This document shows, piece after piece, positions 1-6,062 of a stretch of DNA of 7,444 nucleotides; positions within the stretch are counted from its first letter, which is position 1, and the number at the start of each line of letters is the position of its first letter. The notes below the pieces were generated by a model. It did not search any database. It had not been told where the DNA came from and saw nothing but the letters and a program-made list of their open reading frames with translations. The stretch lies in the NCBI GenBank assembly GCA_002417685.1, contig DICP01000018.1, positions 47,208 to 54,651 on the forward strand, in the 5' to 3' direction. Made by a program: the position numbers and the translations under genes. Source of the DNA: Candidatus Mesolinea sp. UBA5823. GTDB taxonomy: Bacteria; Chloroflexota; Anaerolineae; Anaerolineales; Anaerolineaceae.

Positions 1-103
1 CAGCAAGTTTTGTTCCGAGATCCAGATTATTAACTAAGGGTAAAATTTGGATTAAATCCCCTTCCATATCACTAAAAATATATGGCTCGAGCCTTGCAAT
101 CAT
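1..103 (-). CDS. Possible 5' end of a divergent gene, partial, unidentified
   Basis: Reading the minus strand from an ATG at 103-101, the frame stays open for 34 codons to the window edge. The peptide begins MIARLEPYIFSDMEGD and continues with a hydrophobic, helix-like stretch. I do not recognise the family. Against it: a 34-codon open frame can arise by chance, and a plus-strand frame across the same bases is also open. The only good Shine-Dalgarno-like sequence on this strand (GGAGG, 137-133) is 29 nt before the ATG, too far to serve it. The ATG also touches the -35 box of the plus-strand promoter. If real, it is divergently arranged to the cation ATPase. Confidence 0.27.
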   Translation of the reverse strand, partial: MIARLEPYIFSDMEGDLIQILPLVNNLDLGTKLA

Positions 104-130
104 TGACGCGCAACTTATTCGTAGTATGAT
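103..130 (+). promoter_or_regulatory. Sigma70-like promoter for the ATPase-TrkA operon
   Basis: TTGACG at 103-108 and TATGAT at 125-130 each match the sigma70 consensus at 5 of 6 positions, with a 16-bp spacer. Transcription would start near 137 and leave a leader of about 47 nt before the ATG at 184. This is the best promoter match upstream of the operon by eye. Expression has not been tested. Confidence 0.5.
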
Positions 131-144
131 TGCCTCCGTTAAAT

Positions 145-174
145 TTCATAAAATCAACCCAATCAACGTATAAT
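145..174 (+). promoter_or_regulatory. Possible second promoter with perfect -10 box
   Basis: A perfect TATAAT lies at 169-174, with a weaker -35 candidate TTCATA (4 of 6) at 145-150 and an 18-bp spacer. Transcription from it would begin around 181-182, almost at the ATG at 184, giving an essentially leaderless message. The A/T-rich context makes chance matches likely, so this is an alternative to, or a tandem partner of, the promoter at 103-130. Confidence 0.3.
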
Positions 175-183
175 AAGATATCT

Positions 184-3048
184 ATGAATTCATTAAATTT
201 TCCTATTAACCCGGATTTCCTTGCCAAGATTCATGAGAAGACTCCTGAGGAGCTGTATGCCGGCTTGCATTCTCGGCCCGATGGATTAACCCAAGAGGAA
301 GCCCAACAGCGCTTAGCCGTTTTTGGGCCAAACCTACTCAAAGAAGCCAAGGGTACACCCTTAATCGTTAAATTCGTAGCTAACTTCACGCATCTCATGG
401 CAATTATGCTGTGGGTGGCAGGCATCGGTGCCTTTTTGGCACAAATGCCGCAGTTAGGCATTGCAGTTTGGGCAGTCAATATCATCAATGGCGTCTTTAG
501 CTTCTTCCAAGAATACCGCGCAGAGAAAGCCACCGAGGCGCTTAAAAAAATCCTCCCACAAACTTGCCGCGTCATGCGTGATGGTGAGGAAAAGCGCATC
601 CTTGCTGAAGAGCTGGTTCCCGGTGATGTCATCTTCCTTCAAGAAGGCGATAATATCCCTGCCGATTGCCGGCTGATCTCAAGTGCCGATCTGCGTGTTA
701 ACCAATCTACCCTCACCGGCGAATCACACCCGGTGAACCGCTCTGCGCTACCTGTCAGCGGCGAAGGATTGACCGAAACCGAAATTCCAAACCTAATTTT
801 TGCCAGCACCTATGTGGCCGCCGGCTCTGGTAAAGCCATTGTTTACCGCACAGGCATGAACACCGCATTTGGCCACATTGCCGAAATGACCCAAGAGTTG
901 GGCGAGGAACTCAGTCCCTTACAGAAAGAAATGGAGAACATCACCAAAGTCGTTACCATGATCGCGATGGCCTTTGGTATTGTTTTCTTTTTTATTGCCT
1001 ATTTTTTTGCAAAAACTCCGATTATTGAAGGCCTTATTTTTGCATTGGGTTTGATCGTCGCTTTCGTGCCCGAAGGCCTCATGCCCACGGTTACGCTCGC
1101 CCTTGCCATGGGCACCCAGCGCATGGCTAAACGCAACGCCCTCATCAAGAAGCTTTCAGCTGTGGAGACTTTAGGCTGCACCAATGTAATCTGCACCGAT
1201 AAAACCGGTACGCTCACCCAAAATGAAATGACCGTGCGCTCAGTTTGGGTGCCATTTTCTCAAGACAGTCAGGCTCATTCTGGCCGTGAAATTAGCGTTT
1301 CAGGTATCGGCTACGAACCTGTCGGCGAGTTTAGTGAAGACGGCAATCGTATAGATCCCAAGCAAGACCCCGCGCTCAGTGCAGTAATCCTCACAGAAGC
1401 CAAGTGCAACACCTCTCGCATTATCCCGCCGGAAGAAAAATCCGATGGCACCAAGTCCAAATGGAAAGTTTTAGGTGACCCCACCGAGGCGGCTTTAATA
1501 GTGCTTGCCCAAAAAGCTGGTTACAACCAAGATAACCTAAATTACGCCCAAAATATAGCCGAACTCCCCTTCGACTCCCGCCGTAAGCGCATGAGCGTCA
1601 TCCAAATGGTACGTAACGAGGATGGCTTCCAGCGCGTAGCGTATGTTAAAGGTGGCATCCGGGAGATTTTAGATGTGTGTACCACGCTGCGGATAGGCGA
1701 TCAAATTGTCCCGCTCACACAGGAGTGGATTAACACCATAATGGCACGCAACGATGACTATGCCCGAGAAGGATTGCGCGTCTTGGCTGCAGCCGAGCGT
1801 ACTCTACCTCAAGATCTGCAAGATTATCAGGTTGAAGCCATCGAAACTGAACTGACCTTCTTAGGCATGGTGGCGATGATGGATCCGCCCCGTGAAGACG
1901 TCATGGAAGCCATCAAGAAATGCTACCATTCTGGTATCCGTATCATCATGATTACGGGCGATTATGGCTTAACTGCAGAAAGCATTGCGCGTCGAATTGG
2001 CATCGTAAGCGGAGAGAACCTGCGCATCATTACCGGTGCCGAGTTAGAGAACATGACCGATGACTCTCTGATAGAGGCGGTAAAGGAGCAAGTAATATTT
2101 GCGCGCGTTGCCCCCGAACATAAATTGCGTGTGGTCAGCGCCCTGCAAAGCCAGGGGAATGTCGTCGCTGTGACAGGTGATGGCGTCAACGATGCCCCCG
2201 CTCTCAAGAAAGCCGATATCGGCGTGGCTATGGGGCTCTCCGGCTCTGATGTGGCTAAGGAAGCCGCGGATATGATCCTGACCGATGATAACTTCAGCTC
2301 TATTGTGAATGCAATCGAAGAGGGCCGTGCTGTTTACGAGAACATCAAACACTTCACCACTTACATTTTTACGAGCAATACGCCTGAAGCTGTGCCATTC
2401 ATTGTCAATTCATTTACCGGAGGCAGGATCCCGATTGCGCTCAACGTGATGCATGTCCTTGCAATCGACTTGGGTACGGATATCGTACCTGCCCTTTCGC
2501 TGGGCGTTGAGCCGCCTGAACCAGGCACCATGGACCGCCCGCCGCGTAAGCTGACAGACCACTTGATTACCGGCCAGCTTTTAGCCCGGGCTTATCTCAT
2601 TTTAGGCCCTGTACAAGCAATAGCTGCCATGTGGGCATTCTATTTCTATTATTGGACTAATGGCTATGCAGGTCAATGGATGGATCTACCTGGAAGCGGG
2701 CCTATTTACCGCTCAGCAACGGCGATGGCCCTGGCGGCAGTAGTATTTACGCAAATTGGCAACTTATTTACAATGCGCTCATCGACCCGCTCCGTCTTCA
2801 AGACGCCACTTTTTACCAACCCCATGATTTGGATTGGCATCGCGACAGAATTGGTGCTTGTGCTTGCCATTGTTTATGTGCCTTTCATGCAGGATTTTAT
2901 CGGCACTGGCCCATTCGCTGCAAAGTATTGGCTTTATCTCCTATTATGGGTTCCCAGCCTCCCACTGGTAGATTCCATTTGGAAGGCAGTTCAAAACCGT
3001 AAGGAAAAACAAAAATTGGCTCAGTCTGCAAAAGGAGAAGTATTATGA
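184..3048 (+). CDS. Cation-translocating P-type ATPase, type II (Na,K-ATPase-like)
   Basis: Membrane pump of 954 aa that uses ATP to move cations. An N-terminal cation-ATPase domain (about 15-75) is followed by M1-M2 (66-109), the actuator with TGES at 178-181, and M3-M4 (259-308) with PEGL at 296-299. The phosphorylated Asp is D339 in DKTGTLT. The nucleotide domain has GDPTEA and F463. TGD ends at D593, and TGDGVNDAP has D666 and D670. The C-terminus carries six further membrane segments. M5 TSNTPE (S731, N732, E735) and M6 IDLGTD (D762, D766) match Na,K-ATPase sites better than the Ca-ATPase VNLVTD pattern, so a monovalent ion is plausible; Ca2+ or another cation cannot be excluded. ATG 184 was chosen because a TTG at 130, in the same frame, falls inside a -10 box; it lacks a clear Shine-Dalgarno. 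The stop overlaps the next start (ATGA). Confidence 0.93.
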   Translation: MNSLNFPINPDFLAKIHEKTPEELYAGLHSRPDGLTQEEAQQRLAVFGPNLLKEAKGTPLIVKFVANFTHLMAIMLWVAGIGAFLAQMPQLGIAVWAVNIINGVFSFFQEYRAEKATEALKKILPQTCRVMRDGEEKRILAEELVPGDVIFLQEGDNIPADCRLISSADLRVNQSTLTGESHPVNRSALPVSGEGLTETEIPNLIFASTYVAAGSGKAIVYRTGMNTAFGHIAEMTQELGEELSPLQKEMENITKVVTMIAMAFGIVFFFIAYFFAKTPIIEGLIFALGLIVAFVPEGLMPTVTLALAMGTQRMAKRNALIKKLSAVETLGCTNVICTDKTGTLTQNEMTVRSVWVPFSQDSQAHSGREISVSGIGYEPVGEFSEDGNRIDPKQDPALSAVILTEAKCNTSRIIPPEEKSDGTKSKWKVLGDPTEAALIVLAQKAGYNQDNLNYAQNIAELPFDSRRKRMSVIQMVRNEDGFQRVAYVKGGIREILDVCTTLRIGDQIVPLTQEWINTIMARNDDYAREGLRVLAAAERTLPQDLQDYQVEAIETELTFLGMVAMMDPPREDVMEAIKKCYHSGIRIIMITGDYGLTAESIARRIGIVSGENLRIITGAELENMTDDSLIEAVKEQVIFARVAPEHKLRVVSALQSQGNVVAVTGDGVNDAPALKKADIGVAMGLSGSDVAKEAADMILTDDNFSSIVNAIEEGRAVYENIKHFTTYIFTSNTPEAVPFIVNSFTGGRIPIALNVMHVLAIDLGTDIVPALSLGVEPPEPGTMDRPPRKLTDHLITGQLLARAYLILGPVQAIAAMWAFYFYYWTNGYAGQWMDLPGSGPIYRSATAMALAAVVFTQIGNLFTMRSSTRSVFKTPLFTNPMIWIGIATELVLVLAIVYVPFMQDFIGTGPFAAKYWLYLLLWVPSLPLVDSIWKAVQNRKEKQKLAQSAKGEVL
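3031..3037 (+). promoter_or_regulatory. Ribosome binding site of first TrkA-type gene
   Basis: AAAGGAG lies 7 nt before the ATG at 3045, inside the last codons of the ATPase gene. Together with the ATGA stop/start overlap it fixes the start and suggests translational coupling with the pump. Confidence 0.8.
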
Positions 3049-3692
3049 AAGTAATCATTATTGGATGCGGGCGAGTGGGAGCCGGGCTCGCCAAAGCTTT
3101 AAGTATTCAGAATATCGATGTATCTATCATCGATAGTGACCCAAAAGCCTTTAATTCGTTAGGACCTACTTTTAAAGGCAAGAAATTTGTTGGCATTGGC
3201 TTTGACCAAAAGGTGCTCTCCGATGCTGGGATTGAGCAAGCCGATGCTTTAGCCGCGGTGACCGCCTCAGATGAAGCAAACTTGGTCGCTGCCCGCATGG
3301 CAAAGGTGGTTTATCGCGTCCCCCGCGTTACTGCGCGGGTTTATGAGCCTGAAAAAGCGAAAATATACCGCCGCATGGGCATCCAAACGGTCTCACCGGT
3401 CACCTTGGGGATTGACCGCATGACCAGTCTGATCATTAACCCACAACTGGTGATTGAGCGTATGATAGGTGCTGGGCAAGTGCGTCTGGTGGATGTGGAT
3501 ATCACCCCGCAGCTAAACAATCATTCCGTAAAAGAAACTGAGGTGCCAGGCGAGTTGCACATTGTGGCGATCACCCGCAGCGGAAAGACCTTCCTGCCAA
3601 ATCCAGCAACCAAATTTAAAACGGGTGATATCGCCCATCTTTTTGTAACCACTGGCTCCACCAATAAAGTCAAGAGCATTTTTGGTGAATAA
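3045..3692 (+). CDS. TrkA/RCK-type NAD-binding regulatory protein, first copy
   Basis: Cytoplasmic protein of 215 aa with one Rossmann TrkA_N domain (about 1-130) and one TrkA_C domain (about 136-215), half the length of a classical tandem TrkA. The glycine-rich loop GCGRVG is at 7-12, and an acidic residue ends the second strand (D30 in IIDSDP), as expected for NAD(H) binding. Further RCK hallmarks are DALAAVTASDEANLVAA (67-83) and RVTARVYEP (94-102). The TrkA_C part carries LHIVAITRSG followed by a GD motif (194-195). Such proteins normally form octameric rings that gate TrkH/KtrB K+ channels in response to nucleotides. Here the partner immediately upstream, with overlapping codons, is a P-type ATPase and no channel subunit is visible. 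It is a divergent paralogue of the next gene. A trkA/ktrA name would imply a channel partner not seen, so no symbol is given. Confidence 0.9.
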   Translation: MKVIIIGCGRVGAGLAKALSIQNIDVSIIDSDPKAFNSLGPTFKGKKFVGIGFDQKVLSDAGIEQADALAAVTASDEANLVAARMAKVVYRVPRVTARVYEPEKAKIYRRMGIQTVSPVTLGIDRMTSLIINPQLVIERMIGAGQVRLVDVDITPQLNNHSVKETEVPGELHIVAITRSGKTFLPNPATKFKTGDIAHLFVTTGSTNKVKSIFGE

Positions 3693-3700
3693 GCACAGGC

Positions 3701-3708
3701 GGAAGGAG
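3701..3708 (+). promoter_or_regulatory. Ribosome binding site of second TrkA-type gene
   Basis: GGAAGGAG lies 8 nt upstream of the ATG at 3717, within the 24-nt gap after the first TrkA-type gene. It is a strong match that supports this start and efficient independent initiation. Confidence 0.8.
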
Positions 3709-3716
3709 AAACGAAC

Positions 3717-4385
3717 ATGAAAGTAATGATCATTGGCGGCGGAAAAGTCGGCACATACTTAGCTAATTACCTGCTTAGCGAAAATCACGAGGTGCGCCTG
3801 ATCGAATTACGCCCTGAAGAAAAACCTAGAATTCTCTTAGACGTGCCCGAAAGCGTGCTTTATTTTGGCAGCGGAACCGACCCGGATACCTTAGAGGCAG
3901 CCGGCATCCGCAAAATGGATGTGGTTGCAGCCGTCACCGGTATCGACGAAGTCAACCTGGTCGCAACCAGCTTAGCGCGCTTCGAATTTATGGTGCCGCG
4001 CACCATTGCACGCATCAATCATCCCAAGAACGCTTGGATGTTCACCGAAGTGAACGGCGTTGACGTGGCGCTTAACCAGGCAGACCTGATGGCAGCCTTA
4101 ATTGCCGAGGAGATGTCCTTGGGTGATATGATCACGCTCCATAAGCTGCGCCGCGGCAAGTTTGATCTTGTGGAAGAGAAGGTTGCACCCAATGCAATTG
4201 CCAGCGGCAAGCAACTTAAAGACCTCAAGCTGCCTGACCAAACGACCATTGTGGCAGTCATCCGCAGCGGCGAGCTGATTATTCCTTCGGGTGATTTTCA
4301 ATTCGAAGCAGCCGATGAGGTCCTGGCAGTGGTGCATAGCAGTCAAAAAAAAGATTTGGCAAAATTTTTCGACCGCGTCATCTAA
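3717..4385 (+). CDS. TrkA/RCK-type NAD-binding regulatory protein, second copy
   Basis: Cytoplasmic protein of 222 aa with TrkA_N (about 1-130) and TrkA_C (about 138-222). The dinucleotide loop GGGKVG is at 7-12, and E30 (LIELRPE) ends the second strand, where it can hold the adenosine ribose of NAD. DVVAAVTGIDEVNLVAT (68-84) and TIARINHP (96-103) align with the matching stretches of the upstream paralogue. The TrkA_C part has the standard pattern TTIVAVIRSGELIIPSGD (176-193) and then EAADEVLAVV. It is closer to textbook TrkA than the first copy, which has lost similarity in the C-terminal half. The two may form a mixed ring, together equivalent to one full-length TrkA of about 437 residues. 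It is the last gene of the unit, followed by a terminator 15 nt after the stop. Confidence 0.9.
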   Translation: MKVMIIGGGKVGTYLANYLLSENHEVRLIELRPEEKPRILLDVPESVLYFGSGTDPDTLEAAGIRKMDVVAAVTGIDEVNLVATSLARFEFMVPRTIARINHPKNAWMFTEVNGVDVALNQADLMAALIAEEMSLGDMITLHKLRRGKFDLVEEKVAPNAIASGKQLKDLKLPDQTTIVAVIRSGELIIPSGDFQFEAADEVLAVVHSSQKKDLAKFFDRVI

Positions 4386-4399
4386 ACGGCTCAAAATCG

Positions 4400-4446
4400 A
4401 AAAAATATCCCTGCAAGTATATGACAGGGATATTTTTGCTTTTTTT
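4400..4446 (+). terminator. Rho-independent terminator of the ATPase-TrkA operon
   Basis: A perfect 13-bp stem pairs 4401-4413 with 4425-4437 around an 11-nt loop, and a run of seven T follows at 4440-4446. The stem contains a CCCTG/CAGGG core and an A/T base. The six A before the stem (4400-4405) become a T-run on the other strand, so the structure could also stop minus-strand transcription. Confidence 0.88.
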
Positions 4447-4481
4447 AGTCGCCGGAAAAGTAAATTTCAAACAGCGCTTTA

Positions 4482-4490
4482 TGGTAGGAT
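4482..4490 (+). promoter_or_regulatory. Possible extended -10 promoter of gltX
   Basis: TGGTAGGAT fits an extended -10 element (TGn followed by TAGGAT, 4 of 6 to consensus). No convincing -35 box lies 16-18 bp upstream. Transcription would begin near 4497 and give a leader of about 32 nt. GATAAT at 4509-4514 is an alternative -10 but also lacks a -35 at proper spacing. A promoter is expected in this 143-bp gap because a terminator precedes it. Confidence 0.28.
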
Positions 4491-4528
4491 TGAATCAGAT
4501 TTTATCGAGATAATTGGCAGGTAATATT

Positions 4529-5959
4529 ATGTTTAGAACCCGTTTTGCTCCCAGCCCCACCGGCTACATGCACATTGGCAATTTGCGCACTGCGCTGTAT
4601 GCTTTCCTCTTAGCACGCAAACATCATGGCACTTTTATTTTGCGCATTGAAGATACTGATCAAACCCGTAACGTGCCTGAGGCTGTGGATGCCATCTATA
4701 AAAGTTTGGCTTTAGCCGGTATTACATACGACGAAGGCCCCGATAAAGACGGCGGCAGAGGGCCTTATGTGCAAAGCCAGCGGCTGCCTATCTACAAAAA
4801 ATATGCTGAGCAGTTGATTGCTTCAGGCGATGCCTATTACTGCTTCTGTAAAAAGGAAGCCCAACCTGATAATGAGGAATCGCCAGGGATTGCAGAGCAA
4901 AAACGCGACCCCTGCCGTTACCTGACCGTGGAGCAGGTGGCTGCCCGCTTCGCCGAGGGCATCACGCCAGTCATCCGCCAGCGCATCCCCAATCAAGGTA
5001 GTACCACCTTCGTTGACCATGTTTATGGCGAGATCACTGTCGAAAACACGCAATTAGATGATCAAGTGCTGCTCAAATCGGATGGGTTCCCCACCTATAA
5101 CTTTGCCAATGTGGTGGATGACCATCTGATGGAGATCACCCACGTCATCCGCGGGCAAGAATACCTTTCCTCCACACCTAAATACAACCTGCTCTATCAG
5201 GCTTTTGGCTGGCAGATCCCAGAATATGTTCACCTGCCCCTCATTCTGCGCGAAGATGGCGCCAAGCTCAGCAAACGTGCCGGCGATCCTTCCTTTGAAG
5301 ACCTCGTACAGATGGGCTTTTTACCAGAAGCAATTGTCAACTATGTGGCTTTGCTTGGTTGGAACCCGGGGGACGAACGTGAGATTTTCACCATGGAAGA
5401 ACTCATCGAGGCTTTTGATATCGAACGCATCAACAAGTCTAGCGCTGCTTTTTCGCTGGAGAAACTCACCTGGCTGAATGGCGAACATATTCGTCGACTC
5501 GACCCACAAAAATTCCACGAACTGGCGCTGAAGTATTATCCTGAAGGCGTGCGCCATCTGAACCTGGAAAAAATCAGTCGTCTTATCCAAATCCGCATCG
5601 AACGCTTCACCGAAATCCCCACAATGGTGAAGTTCCTTTATGAGCTGCCAGACTATGACGCAGCGCTCTTTGAAAATCCCAAGTCCAAATCTACACTGCA
5701 ATCCAGCCGTGAAATCTTACAAGAAGTCATCCCCCTTCTTGAGAGCATGCAGGAATGGACAAACGAATCACTCTTCACAGCGCTCAAAGTTTTTGCTGAG
5801 GCGCATGGCTATAAAATCGGTACAGTGATGTGGCCCATCCGCACGGCGCTTTCAGGGCAGTTTGCCTCACCGGGCGGAGCCACCGAGCTTGCTGACCTAC
5901 TCGGTAAAGACGAAACTTTGCGCCGGCTGAAAATCGGCTTGGCTAAATTGCAGCTGTAA
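4529..5959 (+). CDS. gltX: Glutamyl-tRNA synthetase
   Basis: Class I aminoacyl-tRNA synthetase of 476 aa that charges tRNA with glutamate in the cytoplasm, a usual length for bacterial GluRS. The N-terminus has RFAPSPTGYMHIGN (5-18), in which HIGN at 15-18 is the HIGH signature, and then RIEDTDQTR. The acceptor-binding insertion contains Cys105-x-Cys107 and Cys129-x-Tyr131, a possible zinc site. The catalytic domain continues through RGQEYLSSTPKYN, and the KMSKS loop is KLSKR at 246-250. The rest is the all-helical anticodon-binding region. ATG 4529 is chosen because RTRFAPSPTG should sit at the extreme N-terminus and AGG at 4519-4521 lies 7 nt before it; the TTG at 4514 adds five residues without support. 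Whether it also misacylates tRNA-Gln (non-discriminating type) cannot be told here. It stands alone between two terminators. Confidence 0.97.
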   Translation: MFRTRFAPSPTGYMHIGNLRTALYAFLLARKHHGTFILRIEDTDQTRNVPEAVDAIYKSLALAGITYDEGPDKDGGRGPYVQSQRLPIYKKYAEQLIASGDAYYCFCKKEAQPDNEESPGIAEQKRDPCRYLTVEQVAARFAEGITPVIRQRIPNQGSTTFVDHVYGEITVENTQLDDQVLLKSDGFPTYNFANVVDDHLMEITHVIRGQEYLSSTPKYNLLYQAFGWQIPEYVHLPLILREDGAKLSKRAGDPSFEDLVQMGFLPEAIVNYVALLGWNPGDEREIFTMEELIEAFDIERINKSSAAFSLEKLTWLNGEHIRRLDPQKFHELALKYYPEGVRHLNLEKISRLIQIRIERFTEIPTMVKFLYELPDYDAALFENPKSKSTLQSSREILQEVIPLLESMQEWTNESLFTALKVFAEAHGYKIGTVMWPIRTALSGQFASPGGATELADLLGKDETLRRLKIGLAKLQL

Positions 5960-5972
5960 TTCGAAGGATAAG

Positions 5973-6010
5973 AAACCGCCCTATGATTGTGCCAATCAGG
6001 GCGGTTTTTT
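5973..6010 (+). terminator. Rho-independent terminator of gltX
   Basis: A 10-bp stem pairs AAACCGCCCT (5973-5982) with AGGGCGGTTT (5998-6007). Beyond a 2-nt bulge, an inner 5-bp stem pairs GATTG (5985-5989) with CAATC (5993-5997) around a 3-nt loop. A run of six T at 6005-6010 follows. It starts 13 nt after the gltX stop. Confidence 0.92.
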
Positions 6011-6062
6011 GGAATAATTCTTGCACAAAAACTAACAAGATTGACGTGCTAAGAAACTGACC

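Noticed and set aside
84..93. Perfect 10-bp palindrome GGCTCGAGCC upstream of the operon
   Set aside because: Could be an operator half, but it is short and single and shows no second copy in the window; chance is an adequate explanation.
130..183. TTG start adding 18 residues to the ATPase
   Set aside because: The codon overlaps a good -10 box, has no ribosome site, and the added residues precede the point where family members normally begin. ATG 184 is preferred.
2676..3002. 108-codon open frame inside the ATPase gene, same strand
   Set aside because: It lies in another frame of a clearly coding region, has no ribosome site, and its translation resembles no protein family.
4291..4524. 77-codon open frame running from the second TrkA gene through the terminator
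   Set aside because: Out-of-frame shadow that continues through a strong terminator hairpin; no ribosome site or family resemblance.
5321..5701. 126-codon minus-strand open frame within gltX
   Set aside because: Antisense shadow of a well-conserved synthetase region.
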